NCBI RefSeq assembly: GCF_000359745.1
Contig: NZ_AQHN01000011.1
Location: 124,001 to 188,000 of the forward strand
DNA: 64,000 bases
From: Rhizobium freirei PRF 81
Lineage (GTDB): Bacteria; Pseudomonadota; Alphaproteobacteria; Rhizobiales; Rhizobiaceae
Direction of reading: 5' to 3'
Part shown: positions 1 through 9,011 of the stretch, piece after piece
How the letters are laid out: every line of letters starts with the position of its first letter
Position numbering within the stretch: the first letter of the stretch is position 1
Notes under the pieces: generated by a model
The model's input: only the letters and a program-made list of their open reading frames with translations
What the model was told of the DNA's origin: nothing
Database searches by the model: none
Made by a program: the position numbers and the translations under genes

Positions 1-1
1 C

Positions 2-160
2 TATCTGATCGACCCGCCGCAACAATATCGCCAGGTTTCCGACCCTGCCGCCCTCAACGATGTCGGCGAGCCAGAATCGAAGAAGGAAAAGAAGCGCAAG
101 AAGGATGCGGAGGCCGCGCAGCAGACCAACAACAGCAGTTGGTGGAAGCCCTTCCAGTAA
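2..160 (+). CDS. 3' end of an unidentified gene (partial)
   Basis: An open frame enters from the left edge and ends at a TAA, giving the last 52 residues of a protein. The tail is charged and low in complexity: a lysine-rich KKEKKRKKD stretch, a QQTNN run and a terminal WWKPFQ. No domain is recognisable in so short a piece. It is convergent with tadA, and a long hairpin separates the two stop codons. Reading frame and codon use match the neighbouring genes, so it is probably a real gene end, but its function cannot be stated. Confidence 0.6.
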   Translation, partial: YLIDPPQQYRQVSDPAALNDVGEPESKKEKKRKKDAEAAQQTNNSSWWKPFQ

Positions 161-171
161 GCAATTAGCAG

Positions 172-236
172 AGCGGCGGCTTACAGCGTCCTTAACGCGT
201 CTTGAAAGACTCGTAACGCTGCAAGCCGCCGCTTTT
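172..236. terminator. Hairpin between convergent genes
   Basis: Arms AGCGGCGGCTT and AAGCCGCCGCT (11 bp, perfect) flank a loop of about 40 bases. The right arm runs into TTTT on the + strand. It sits between the partial left-edge gene and the stop of tadA, so it could serve as a terminator for both strands. Confidence 0.55.
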
Positions 237-694
237 CAGTCTTCGGAGCGTTTCGATTGAAAGAAATCTCTGAGGATGTCGGCGGACGCCGTTTCCCCGA
301 TGCCTGAGTAGACTTCCGGTGCATGATGGCAGGTCGTTTGATTGTAAAATCGCACGCCATTGTCGACAGCGCCGCCCTTTGGGTCCTCGGCGCCGTAATA
401 GAGGCGGCGGATGCGCGCAAACGAAATGGCGCCAGCGCACATGGTGCAAGGCTCCAGCGTAACGTAGAGATCGGCGCCGGTAAGTCGCTCTTGCCCCAGT
501 TCCTCGCAGGCCAGGCGGATGGCGACGATTTCGGCATGGGCGGTGACGTCGTTGAGCTCGCGAGTGCGGTTGCCGGCCTTGGCGATGATGGTGTTGTCAA
601 GCACGAGAACAGCGCCGATCGGCACTTCGCCACGCTCGCCGGCGCTGCGCGCTTCGGCCAAAGCAAGCTCCATGAAAAGATTTGTAGCCGCCAT
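236..694 (-). CDS. tadA: tRNA-specific adenosine-34 deaminase TadA
   Basis: A 152-residue cytidine/deoxycytidylate deaminase-fold enzyme that converts adenosine to inosine at the wobble position of tRNA-Arg(ACG). The zinc site is visible: HAE at residues 53-55 supplies the ligand His and the catalytic Glu, and PCTMC near residues 82-86 supplies the two Cys ligands. Length is normal for bacterial TadA. It is divergent from rluB, about 70 bp away, so the two share a promoter region; both act on RNA modification. Other deaminases share the zinc motif, but the overall sequence is TadA-like. Confidence 0.93.
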   Translation of the reverse strand: MAATNLFMELALAEARSAGERGEVPIGAVLVLDNTIIAKAGNRTRELNDVTAHAEIVAIRLACEELGQERLTGADLYVTLEPCTMCAGAISFARIRRLYYGAEDPKGGAVDNGVRFYNQTTCHHAPEVYSGIGETASADILRDFFQSKRSED

Positions 695-766
695 TCAAGA
701 TTTTCCACTTAACCGCAGGGGCGCGACCTGATAGGAACACGCCTTAAAAATTCAGGCAAACAACAA

Positions 767-2785
767 ATGACAATGAATGACAAGCCCAAGCGGCCTGGGT
801 CGAAACCCTTTAGCGGCGACAAGAAGACGATAAAGCGCGATGGCGCGAAACCGGCAAAGGCCTCTGCCGCCGGTGTGGCGGCTGAAGCGGCGGCCGGAGA
901 TGGAAAGGCCGAGCGCATTTCCAAGGTGATGGCACGCGCCGGCGTGGCTTCGCGCCGCGACATCGAGCGCATGATCATGGACGGACGCGTCACGCTGAAC
1001 GGCGTGCTGCTTGATACGCCCGTGGTCAACGTGACCCTTTCCGACAAGATTGAGGTCGATGGCGTGCCGATCCGCGGCATCGAACGCACGCGTCTGTGGC
1101 TCTATCACAAGCCGGCCGGTCTGGTGACCACCAATGCCGATCCGGAAGGGCGCCCGACCGTTTTCGACAATCTGCCGGAAGACCTGCCGCGTGTCATGTC
1201 GATCGGCCGCCTCGACATCAATACCGAAGGTCTGCTGCTGCTGACCAATGACGGTGGCCTGGCACGCGTTCTCGAATTGCCGACGACCGGCTGGCTGCGC
1301 CGCTATCGCGTCCGTGCCCATGGCGAGATCGATCAGGAAGCGCTCGACAAGCTGAAGGAAGGCATTGCCGTCGACGGCGTGCTCTACGGCTCGATCGAAG
1401 CGACGCTCGACCGCACGCAAGGGTCCAACGTCTGGATCACCATGGGCCTGCGCGAAGGTAAGAACCGTGAAATCAAGAATGTGCTCGGCGCGCTTGGCCT
1501 TGAGGTCAACCGCCTGATCCGCATTTCCTACGGCCCGTTCCAGCTCGGCGAGCTGCCGGAAGGCCGTGTGCTCGAGGTGCGCGGCCGCACGCTGCGCGAT
1601 CAGCTCGGTCCGCGCCTGGTCGAAGATGCCAAGGCGAATTTTGAAGCACCGCTCTATAATGCTCCGGCTGTCGCCGATGCAGAAGAGGCGGAGGCTAAGC
1701 CTGTGCGCGCGGCCAAGGAGGAGCGCCTGCGTCGCGAGCGTCCCGAAGACAAGCGCGAGCGCGCCCTGAGCCGCCTGGACACCAAGCGCGACGACCGTCG
1801 AGATGAGGGGCGCCGCGAAGGCGGCCGCAAGGATGATGATCGGCCGAAGCATCAGCCGGCTGGCCCCCGCCGCAGCGCCAACGTCTGGATGGCGCCCGGC
1901 GCCCGTCCGCTCGGCGAAAAGGCAGCTGCAAAGGCGGCCAAGAATGCAAGGACCGCCGCAAAGCGCGGCGAGCCGGAACGCCCGCAGCGCAGCGGCTTCG
2001 ATCGCCCGGACGAAGGCCCTCGCGTTCGCATCAATCGCGTCGACGAAGGCGATGGCGAATGGATCCGTTCGAGCGAAGAAGCCCCGCGCAGATCGCGTGG
2101 CGATGACGAGGGCTTCGATCGCAAGCGCTCCCGCGGCGATCGCCCCCAAGGCGACCGGCCTGCTCGTGGGGATCGTCCGTCTGGCGACCGTTCCCGCGGC
2201 GATCGAGCGTTTAGCGATCGTCCGCGTGGCGAACGCGGTTCGCGTCCCGAGGGTGGTGATCGCCCTCGCGCGAAGTCCTTCCAGGGTGAAGCCCGTTCGG
2301 AACGCTCATTCGGGGATCGCCCGTCGCGCGGCGATCGGCCTTTCGGCGACAAACCGCGCGGTGATCGTCCGTTTGGAGACAAGCCCCGTGGCGACCGGCG
2401 TCCGCGTGCCGAGGGAGACGAGCGTCCCCGCAGCAAGTCTTTCGGCGGCGAGCAGCGCTCCGAACGTCCTCGCGGCGATCGCCCGCAGGGGGATCGTCCG
2501 GCGCGCGACCGCCCGTTTGGGGATCGTCCGCCCCGTGGTGACCGGCCCTTTGGTGATCGTCCGCAAGGCGAGCGCTCTTTCGGCGACCGGCCGGCGGGCA
2601 AGCCATTCGGCAAAAAGCCGGGCGGTGGCAAATCCTTTGGCGGCAAGCCCGGTGGTAAGCCCGGCGGCTCGCGCGGCTTTGGCGGCAAGCCGGATGGCGC
2701 AGGCCGTCCGTCCGGAGGCCCGGGCCGCGGTGGTCCCGGCCGCGGTGGCACCGGCAGAGGCGGTCCCAAGGGCGGAAGGGGTTAA
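767..2785 (+). CDS. rluB: RluB-type rRNA pseudouridine synthase with a very long disordered tail
   Basis: Predicted 23S rRNA pseudouridine synthase of the RsuA/RluB/E/F family. An S4 RNA-binding domain spans about residues 48-106, followed by the catalytic domain with GRLDINTEGLLLLTNDG; Asp150 is the expected catalytic residue. The enzyme proper ends near residue 290. The remaining roughly 380 residues are a low-complexity tail of repeated G-D-R-P units changing to GGKPGG/GRGG repeats, rich in Arg, Gly, Asp and Pro, which suggests a flexible RNA-binding extension. Start is the ATG at 767, with another ATG two codons later. rsmD follows 6 bp after the stop, so the two are probably cotranscribed. 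Confidence 0.9.
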   Translation: MTMNDKPKRPGSKPFSGDKKTIKRDGAKPAKASAAGVAAEAAAGDGKAERISKVMARAGVASRRDIERMIMDGRVTLNGVLLDTPVVNVTLSDKIEVDGVPIRGIERTRLWLYHKPAGLVTTNADPEGRPTVFDNLPEDLPRVMSIGRLDINTEGLLLLTNDGGLARVLELPTTGWLRRYRVRAHGEIDQEALDKLKEGIAVDGVLYGSIEATLDRTQGSNVWITMGLREGKNREIKNVLGALGLEVNRLIRISYGPFQLGELPEGRVLEVRGRTLRDQLGPRLVEDAKANFEAPLYNAPAVADAEEAEAKPVRAAKEERLRRERPEDKRERALSRLDTKRDDRRDEGRREGGRKDDDRPKHQPAGPRRSANVWMAPGARPLGEKAAAKAAKNARTAAKRGEPERPQRSGFDRPDEGPRVRINRVDEGDGEWIRSSEEAPRRSRGDDEGFDRKRSRGDRPQGDRPARGDRPSGDRSRGDRAFSDRPRGERGSRPEGGDRPRAKSFQGEARSERSFGDRPSRGDRPFGDKPRGDRPFGDKPRGDRRPRAEGDERPRSKSFGGEQRSERPRGDRPQGDRPARDRPFGDRPPRGDRPFGDRPQGERSFGDRPAGKPFGKKPGGGKSFGGKPGGKPGGSRGFGGKPDGAGRPSGGPGRGGPGRGGTGRGGPKGGRG

Positions 2786-2791
2786 CGCGCT

Positions 2792-3358
2792 GTGAGGATC
2801 GTCGGCGGTGAGTTTCGCGGTCGTTCGCTGGCAGCGCCGAAGTCGAACGACATTCGGCCGACGGCGGACCGCACGCGCGAAAGCCTCTTCAATATCCTGA
2901 ACCATGCCTATCCGGAAGCGATCGACGGCACCCGGATGATGGACGTGTTCGCCGGCACCGGCGCGGTTGGGCTGGAAGCGGCCTCGCGCGGCTGCCGTCA
3001 TGTGCTTTTCGTCGAAAGCAGCGTCGAAGGCAGGGGCCTTCTCTGGGAAAACATCGATGCGCTCGGCCTGCACGGCCGCACGCGCATGTTGCGGCGGGAC
3101 GCGACTGATCTCGGCAGCGTCGGCAACCTTGAGCCTTTCGAGTTTCTATTCGCCGATCCGCCCTATGGCAAAGGTCTGGGCGAAAAGGCTTTTGCGGCTG
3201 CCGCCGCCGGAGGCTGGCTGGTGCCGGGCGCTCTGGCGATCCTCGAAGAGCGTGCCGACGTGACTGTTTCCGTGCCGTCGGATTTCCTGTTTCTCGAAGT
3301 GCGCACCTTCGGCGACAGCAAGATGCATTTCTTCCGTTATCAGCCGCAAACGGCGTAG
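2792..3358 (+). CDS. rsmD: 16S rRNA (guanine(966)-N(2))-methyltransferase RsmD
   Basis: A 188-residue SAM-dependent methyltransferase that methylates G966 of 16S rRNA during 30S assembly. The N-terminal RIVGGEFRGR motif, the SAM-binding DVFAGTG at about 51-57 and the catalytic ADPPYG at about 121-126 are all diagnostic of RsmD. The start is a GTG, 6 bp after the rluB stop. Pairing with rluB is a common alphaproteobacterial arrangement. Complete and of normal length. Confidence 0.93.
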   Translation: MRIVGGEFRGRSLAAPKSNDIRPTADRTRESLFNILNHAYPEAIDGTRMMDVFAGTGAVGLEAASRGCRHVLFVESSVEGRGLLWENIDALGLHGRTRMLRRDATDLGSVGNLEPFEFLFADPPYGKGLGEKAFAAAAAGGWLVPGALAILEERADVTVSVPSDFLFLEVRTFGDSKMHFFRYQPQTA

Positions 3359-3376
3359 CGGTGGAAGGAGAAGGCT

Positions 3377-4243
3377 ATGGGCGATTATGCTGATTTCGTC
3401 GGCAGCGACTATCCGCTTGCCGCCTCCAGCACGCCGAGCGTCGCGGTCGCTTTCGGCTGCGGCGGCGCCCGCGGTCTTGCCCATATCCATATCATAGAAG
3501 CGCTCGATGAACTCGGCATCCGTCCAGTCGCGATCGCTGGCGCCTCCATCGGTTCGATCATGGGGGCGGCCATGGCGGCCGGCATGAGCGGCGCCGAAAT
3601 CCGCGATCATACGCTTGCAACCGTCGGCAATCGCCCGGCCGTGCTCAACAAGATCTGGAGCTTGCGGCCGGTCAGCATGCGCAGCATCCGCTTCGGTCAG
3701 TTCAATCTCGAACGCATCCTGCGCACTTTCCTGCCGACCACATTTCCTGAGAATTTTTCGGAATTGCACATACCGCTGAAGGTGGTGACCACGGATTATT
3801 ACGATCAGGCCGAGGTTGTGATCGAAAAGGGCGAGCTCTTTCCGGTGCTTGCCGCCTCCGCCGCCATTCCTGCTGTGTTCATGCCGGTCAGGCTCGGCGA
3901 GCGCGTGATGATCGACGGCGGCATCATGAACCCGGTCCCTTATGAGCATCTCGCCGGACTTGCCGATATCATCATCGGCATCGATGTCGTTGGCGGTCCC
4001 GAGGGCGGTGGCCGGCATATTCCCAATCGCATCGAAAGCCTGTTCGGCGCCGGTCAGCTAACCATGCAGTCGAACATCGCGCTGAAGCTGCGCCTGCAGG
4101 CGCCGCAAATCTTCCTGCGCCCGGCCGTCGGCCGCACCGGCGTTCTCGACTTCTTGAAGGCGCGCGATATTCTCGCCATGTCGGCCGGCGTCAAGGACGA
4201 GCTGAAATTCGCCCTCGACCGCGTTATCACGGCAAAGAACTAA
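3377..4243 (+). CDS. Patatin-like phospholipase family protein (RssA-like)
   Basis: A 288-residue patatin-fold acyl hydrolase. It has the oxyanion-hole region GCGGARG at about 28-34, the nucleophile elbow GASIG with Ser57, and the dyad Asp in DGG at about 180-182. No signal peptide or membrane segment is evident, so it is probably cytoplasmic. An AAGGAGAAGG Shine-Dalgarno precedes the ATG, 18 bp after rsmD, so it may belong to the same transcript. The natural substrate of RssA-type proteins is unknown, so only lipid acyl hydrolase activity is inferred. Confidence 0.85.
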   Translation: MGDYADFVGSDYPLAASSTPSVAVAFGCGGARGLAHIHIIEALDELGIRPVAIAGASIGSIMGAAMAAGMSGAEIRDHTLATVGNRPAVLNKIWSLRPVSMRSIRFGQFNLERILRTFLPTTFPENFSELHIPLKVVTTDYYDQAEVVIEKGELFPVLAASAAIPAVFMPVRLGERVMIDGGIMNPVPYEHLAGLADIIIGIDVVGGPEGGGRHIPNRIESLFGAGQLTMQSNIALKLRLQAPQIFLRPAVGRTGVLDFLKARDILAMSAGVKDELKFALDRVITAKN

Positions 4244-4326
4244 GAACATTCTACAGGCGCAACACCGTGAGATCTTCGCTCTGGCGTTGCGCTGCCGAAA
4301 TGCTCTATCTTCTTGTTTTTTTTACG

Positions 4327-4363
4327 CATTCCAGGAAAATTGCTGCGCACTTTTCCTGGAATG
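4327..4363. repeat. Short dispersed palindrome, copy 1
   Basis: ATTCCAGGAAAA and TTTTCCTGGAAT form inverted arms around a GC-rich centre. The element ends 2 bp before the stop codon of the KefB-type gene on the minus strand. Two close relatives lie at 12260-12303 and 12650-12692. It resembles the short mosaic palindromes common in rhizobial intergenic DNA and could act as a transcript-end hairpin. Confidence 0.7.
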
Positions 4364-4365
4364 GT

Positions 4366-6186
4366 CTAGGCTCGTTCCGGCTCTTCCTGCGGCAGCGCCA
4401 CGAGATCGTCGGCATCGCTGTAGGTTTCGGCCGTGCGCTTCGGCTTGACCAGCGGCTCCGGCTTGACCGGACGTGAATAGAGCATGTCGCTTCCTGCCTG
4501 CAGCCCCTCGCTGACCTGCAGCACCAGCCGTTGCTCGTCGCGCTTGCGGATATCCTCGCCGATCTCATAGGCTTCAGCTTCGCTGACGCCCAACTCCTCC
4601 AAGGTACGGCGACCGAAGAGGAGACCGGATTCCAGCGTCTCGCGCAGCTCGTAATCGACGCCCTTGCGGCGCAAGTCGATCGAATGGACGCGGTCGTAGG
4701 AGCGGACGAAGATGCGCGCATGGGGATAATCCGTCTGCACGAGCTCGACGATCTTGTTGGTCACTTCGCGCTGATGCGTGCTGACGACGACGATCTTGGC
4801 TCGATCGATGCCGGCGGAGCGCAGCACGTCCTTGCGGGTGCCATCGCCGAAATAGATGCGGAAGCCGAAGCTCGATGCCTGGCGGATACGGTCGGCGGAG
4901 AAATCGATGACGGTCACGTCCCGGCCGCTGGCAAGCAGGATCTGCGCCGCGATCTGGCCGAAACGCGAAAAGCCGATCATCAAGACATCGGAGCCTGCAC
5001 CCTCGAAATCCTCGTCCAGTTCCTCCTGCGTGTCGCCCTTGACCAGCCGCTTCGCAAGCGCCGATGTCAGCGGCGTCAGCGCCATCGACAGCGTGACGAT
5101 GGCGATCAGCGTCGATGCGGTATTGGCGGAGAAGAGCCCGCCATTGGCACTGGCGGCGCTGAACAGCACGAAGCCGAATTCGCCTCCTTGCGGCAGGAGG
5201 CCGGCAATACGCACGGCATCGTTATGCGGTGAGCCCGCGACTCGGCAGAGCGCATAGATCAGGACCGCCTTGATGATCATCATCACCGGAACGGCAAGCA
5301 GGATCAGCAGCCAATTGTCGAGGATCACTTCGAGTTTCAGCGACAGGCCGACCGCGATGAAGAAGATGGCCAGCAGTACGCCGCGGAAGGGCTCGATATC
5401 CGCTTCCAGCTCGTGCCGATAGGAGGATTCCGCCAGCATCACACCGGAGAGAAAGGCACCCATCGCCATGGAGAGACCGGCAAGCTGCATCAGGGTCGCT
5501 GACCCCATGACGACAAAGAGGGCGGCCGCGATCATCGCCTCGCGCGCGCCGGTGCGGGCAATCACCTGGAACAGCGGTGTCAGCAGATAGCGGCCGGCGA
5601 TGATCATCGCTGCCACGGCACCGAGGGCAATCGCAAGGCTCGGCAGCGGATTGGCGGTTTCCTTCGCTCCGTCGAGAACGGTAATCAGCGCCAGCAAGGG
5701 CACGATGGCGAGATCTTGAAGCAGCAGCATGGAGAAGGAGCGCTGGCCGTACTTCGTATTGACGTCGCCCTGCTGTTCGAGAATCTGCATCGCGAACGCC
5801 GTCGAGGACAGCGCCAGGCCGAAGCCTATGATGATGCTGCCCTTCCAGCCGGCAATGCCGCCGAAATAGGAAGCGACCATCAGCGCCAATCCGCTGAGGA
5901 CCACCTGCGCCGTGCCGAGGCCGAAAATATCGCGCCGCATCTGCCAGAGGCGGGAGGGTTTCAACTCCAGACCGATGATGAACAACAGGAAGACGACGCC
6001 GAGTTCGGCCACGGCAAGCACGGCCTCGCTGTCGCCGATGCTATGGAGGATCGGGCCGATCACCACGCCGGCGGCCAGATAGCCAAGCACTGTGCCAAGC
6101 CCCAATTTCTTGAAGATCGGCGCCGTAACGACGGCACCTCCGAGCAGTAGCAGGGTCTCGGTGAAGAGCGTATTGGGGGCGGACAT
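4366..6186 (-). CDS. KefB/CPA2-type monovalent cation:proton antiporter
   Basis: A 606-residue inner-membrane transporter. About residues 1-390 are a run of hydrophobic helices typical of Na+/H+ exchanger-fold CPA2 proteins, including a membrane-embedded LLLQDLAIVPLLAL segment. From about residue 410 follows a TrkA-N (RCK) nucleotide-binding domain with the Rossmann start VLMIGFSRFGQ. The combination matches KefB/KefC glutathione-gated potassium efflux systems. No KefF/KefG ancillary oxidoreductase gene is adjacent, so gating and substrate (K+ or Na+) are inferred only. It is divergent from pmbA with a 149 bp gap. Confidence 0.85.
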   Translation of the reverse strand: MSAPNTLFTETLLLLGGAVVTAPIFKKLGLGTVLGYLAAGVVIGPILHSIGDSEAVLAVAELGVVFLLFIIGLELKPSRLWQMRRDIFGLGTAQVVLSGLALMVASYFGGIAGWKGSIIIGFGLALSSTAFAMQILEQQGDVNTKYGQRSFSMLLLQDLAIVPLLALITVLDGAKETANPLPSLAIALGAVAAMIIAGRYLLTPLFQVIARTGAREAMIAAALFVVMGSATLMQLAGLSMAMGAFLSGVMLAESSYRHELEADIEPFRGVLLAIFFIAVGLSLKLEVILDNWLLILLAVPVMMIIKAVLIYALCRVAGSPHNDAVRIAGLLPQGGEFGFVLFSAASANGGLFSANTASTLIAIVTLSMALTPLTSALAKRLVKGDTQEELDEDFEGAGSDVLMIGFSRFGQIAAQILLASGRDVTVIDFSADRIRQASSFGFRIYFGDGTRKDVLRSAGIDRAKIVVVSTHQREVTNKIVELVQTDYPHARIFVRSYDRVHSIDLRRKGVDYELRETLESGLLFGRRTLEELGVSEAEAYEIGEDIRKRDEQRLVLQVSEGLQAGSDMLYSRPVKPEPLVKPKRTAETYSDADDLVALPQEEPERA

Positions 6187-6335
6187 CGTCAGTTTCTTTC
6201 CGTGGGCAGGCGCTATTGCGACACGCGGCCATCGTAAACAACCAGGCGTGAAGGGATTAGAACAAGAATCGGCTTTGCCGCCCTTGATGCTTCATGTAGT
6301 GCACAATAAATGGAACGCGAAGGAAAGGCCAAATC

Positions 6336-7688
6336 ATGACCTCAAAAATCGATTCCGCCACTCTGCTTTCCCGCGCCAGCCAGTTGATCGATCTCGCCCG
6401 GAAGGCCGGGGCGGACGCGGCCGATGCCGTCGTCGTGCGATCGCGCGCTCACTCGGTCAGCGTGCGCCTCGGCAAGGTCGAGGGCACTGAATCCTCCGAA
6501 AGCGATGATTTCTCCCTGAGAGTCTTCGTCGGCAATCGTGTTGCCAGCGTTTCGGCCAATCCCGGCTTCGATCTGAACGCCCTTGCCGAACGTGCCGTCG
6601 CCATGGCCAAGGTTTCACCGGAGGATCCCTTTGCCTGCCTTGCCGACGAGACGGACCTGGCCAAGAGCTACCCCGATCTCGAATTGTTCGACCCGACCGA
6701 GGTTTCCACGGAGCAGCTTCGCGAAGCGGCTCTCGCGACCGAAGCGGCAGCCCTTGCCGTTTCCGGCGTCACCAATTCTTCCGGCGCCGGCGCTTCGGCC
6801 GGCATGGGCGGCCTCGTGCTTGTGACATCGCATGGCTTTGCCGGTCACTATATGGGCTCGCGCTTCGGGCGCTCCGTCAGCGTGATTGCCGGCGAAGGCA
6901 CCGGCATGGAGCGCGACTACGATTTCGACAGCCGCCTCTATTTCGCCGATCTGGATACGGCCGAGGAGATCGGGCGCCGCGCCGGCGAGCGTGTGGTCAA
7001 GCGCATCAATCCGCGCCAGGTTCCGACAAACAGGAATGTCACCGTCGTTTTCGATCCGCGCGTCGCGCGCGGCTTTGTCGGCCATATTGCCGGCGCGATC
7101 AACGGCGCTTCCGTCGCCCGCAAAACAAGCTTCCTGCGCGACAAGATGGGCCAGCAGGTGTTGAAGGCCGGGCTTTCGATCACCGACGATCCGCTGGTCG
7201 TGCGCGGTCCGGCTTCGCGCCCCTTCGACGGCGAAGGCGTGTCGGGCAAGCGCCTCGTCATGATCGAGGACGGTGTGCTGAAATCATGGTTCCTCTCCAC
7301 TTCGGCGGCGCGCGAGATCGGCGGCGGCCTTAAGACCAACGGCCGCGGCGTGCGCGGCGGCACGGCCGTATCGCCGTCCTCCACCAATCTGGCGCTGGAG
7401 CCCGGCGATATATCCCCGGAAGAACTGATCCGCAGCGTCGGAACCGGCTTCTACGTCACCGAGCTGATCGGCCAAGGCGTCAACATGATCACCGGCGAAT
7501 ACAGCCGCGGCGCGACCGGCTTCTGGATCGAGAACGGCGAATTGACCTTCCCGGTTTCGGAGGTGACGATTGCCTCCAACCTGAAGGAGATGTTCATGCG
7601 CGTGACGCCGGCCAACGATATCGACCGCGATTTCGGCGTTGCCGCCCCGACGCTCGCCATTGAAGGCATGACGCTGGCCGGACGTTGA
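6336..7688 (+). CDS. pmbA: TldE/PmbA family metalloprotease subunit
   Basis: A 450-residue protein of the TldD/PmbA (PF01523) family. The family partner TldD carries the HExxxH zinc motif; none is visible here, which fits the non-catalytic TldE/PmbA subunit. TldD/TldE complexes process unfolded or modified peptides and degrade antitoxins in other bacteria. A GAAGGAAAGG ribosome site precedes the ATG. tldD is not in this window. The phosphatase gene at 7716 follows by 27 bp. Confidence 0.88.
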   Translation: MTSKIDSATLLSRASQLIDLARKAGADAADAVVVRSRAHSVSVRLGKVEGTESSESDDFSLRVFVGNRVASVSANPGFDLNALAERAVAMAKVSPEDPFACLADETDLAKSYPDLELFDPTEVSTEQLREAALATEAAALAVSGVTNSSGAGASAGMGGLVLVTSHGFAGHYMGSRFGRSVSVIAGEGTGMERDYDFDSRLYFADLDTAEEIGRRAGERVVKRINPRQVPTNRNVTVVFDPRVARGFVGHIAGAINGASVARKTSFLRDKMGQQVLKAGLSITDDPLVVRGPASRPFDGEGVSGKRLVMIEDGVLKSWFLSTSAAREIGGGLKTNGRGVRGGTAVSPSSTNLALEPGDISPEELIRSVGTGFYVTELIGQGVNMITGEYSRGATGFWIENGELTFPVSEVTIASNLKEMFMRVTPANDIDRDFGVAAPTLAIEGMTLAGR

Positions 7689-7715
7689 GGAACGAGCTTA
7701 GATTGGACGTTGTGA

Positions 7716-8525
7716 ATGAGCGATAGCCCAAAGGCCGGCCGGCCGAGCGATGTGGACCTGATTGTCGAGGCCGCACTCGAGGCAGGCAGGATCGCTCTCG
7801 GTTTCTTCCGGCAGTCGCCGGAGGTCTGGTGGAAGAACAACGGTCAGTCTCCGGTGAGCGCTGCCGATTTTGCCGCCAATGAAAGCCTTGCCGCCACTTT
7901 GCGTTCGGCACGGCCCGACTATGGCTGGCTTTCCGAGGAAACCGATGATGATGCCGCACGGCTGTCGCACGCGACCGTCTTCGTCGTCGATCCGATAGAC
8001 GGCACCAGGGGCTTCCTCTCGGGATCGGATTTGTGGTGCGTCAGCGTCGCTGTCGTAACCGACGGGCGGCCGGTGGCGGGGGTCCTTTATGCGCCTGCGC
8101 TGGATGAGCTTTTCGTTGCCACCGCCGGCGGCCAAGCGCTGAAGAACGGCAAGCCCATCAACGTTTCGGAAAGGCTTGGCGACGATCCTCAACGGCTGGC
8201 GACCGGCGAAGACATGCTCAAGGGGATCGATCCGGACTTCCGCAAGACGGTCGAGCGGGTCAAGCACATTCCCTCGCTTGCCTATCGCTTGGCCATGGTC
8301 GCGGATGGCCGGCTGGAGGCGACGCTCGTCAAGCGCAACTCGCACGACTGGGATCTGGCTGCCGCCGATCTCATTTTGGAGCGGGCAGGCGGAGCGCTCG
8401 TGGATCTCTCGGGCAATGCCTTGCTTTATAATCGGCCGGAAGTCTCGCATGAAGAACTTTGCGGCGCGCCATCATCGCAGCTTCCCGAATTTCTCCGCCA
8501 GCTTGCCCACAGACGAGACGGTTGA
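7716..8525 (+). CDS. Inositol monophosphatase family protein (CysQ-like 3'(2'),5'-bisphosphate nucleotidase)
   Basis: A 269-residue Mg-dependent phosphatase. Metal-site motifs are present: SEET at about 73-76, DPIDGTR at about 92-98 and DWDLAA at about 211-216. The fold is shared by inositol monophosphatases, fructose bisphosphatases and CysQ (pAp phosphatase), so exact substrate cannot be read from sequence; CysQ-like is the best guess for an alphaproteobacterium. It lies between pmbA and a DUF4170 gene upstream of Kdo/lipid A genes, on one strand with short gaps. Confidence 0.82.
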   Translation: MSDSPKAGRPSDVDLIVEAALEAGRIALGFFRQSPEVWWKNNGQSPVSAADFAANESLAATLRSARPDYGWLSEETDDDAARLSHATVFVVDPIDGTRGFLSGSDLWCVSVAVVTDGRPVAGVLYAPALDELFVATAGGQALKNGKPINVSERLGDDPQRLATGEDMLKGIDPDFRKTVERVKHIPSLAYRLAMVADGRLEATLVKRNSHDWDLAAADLILERAGGALVDLSGNALLYNRPEVSHEELCGAPSSQLPEFLRQLAHRRDG

Positions 8526-8586
8526 CCTTTCGGTCAAAATCCCTCAGATGAGGGGCGGAGGGGGACGACAGTAGAAAGAGACGAAA

Positions 8587-8832
8587 ATGACAGACACCAG
8601 CGGCAAAAAGCAACTCCTGCATCTTGTCTTCGGCGGCGAACTGGAAAGCCTCGAAGATGTCCAGTTCCGCAACCTCAGCGAACTCGATATCGTCGGCATG
8701 TATCCCGATTACGCGAGTGCACTGACGGCCTGGAAGTCCAAGGCGCAGCAAACCGTTGACAACGCCCACATGCGTTATTTCATCGTTCACTTGCATCGTT
8801 TGCTCGATCCGACGGAAAAAGCGGCGTCCTGA
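8587..8832 (+). CDS. DUF4170 domain protein
   Basis: An 81-residue soluble protein preceded by AAAGAGACGAAA. The sequence (FGGELESLEDVQFRNLSELD and a HMRYFIVHLHRLLDP ending) matches the small DUF4170 family of alphaproteobacteria. The function of the family is unknown. Position next to the phosphatase and upstream of waaA suggests a role tied to envelope biogenesis, but this is only context. Confidence 0.8.
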   Translation: MTDTSGKKQLLHLVFGGELESLEDVQFRNLSELDIVGMYPDYASALTAWKSKAQQTVDNAHMRYFIVHLHRLLDPTEKAAS

Positions 8833-9011
8833 GCTGCCTAACACCGAAATTAGCGTTTGATATTCTCGTCCGGAGAGGCGTTCTCGCTTTAAAACCGGAT
8901 ATGAAGCAGTATCTTTGACACAATAAAAACGAAAACTCGGCCGTTTATTCGGCCGTTTGATAATCGGGATTTGGCATCGATGATGATCAGCTGGGATAGG
9001 AGTCGATCGAG

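Noticed and set aside
752..2149. Long minus-strand frame (465 codons) opposite rluB
   Set aside because: It mirrors the rluB codons and has low-complexity Ala/Arg composition; rluB on the + strand has clear domain motifs.
2140..2700. Short tandem DNA repeats that might be read as a CRISPR array
   Set aside because: They are codon-level repeats in the rluB tail, with no uniform repeats and spacers, and no cas genes nearby.
1852..2769. Arg/Pro/Ser-rich frame opposite the rluB tail
   Set aside because: It is an antisense reading of the GDRP repeats without any domain.
8930..8965. CGGCCG...CGGCCG hairpin upstream of waaA as a terminator
   Set aside because: The stem is short and self-palindromic, with no T-tract; too weak to call.
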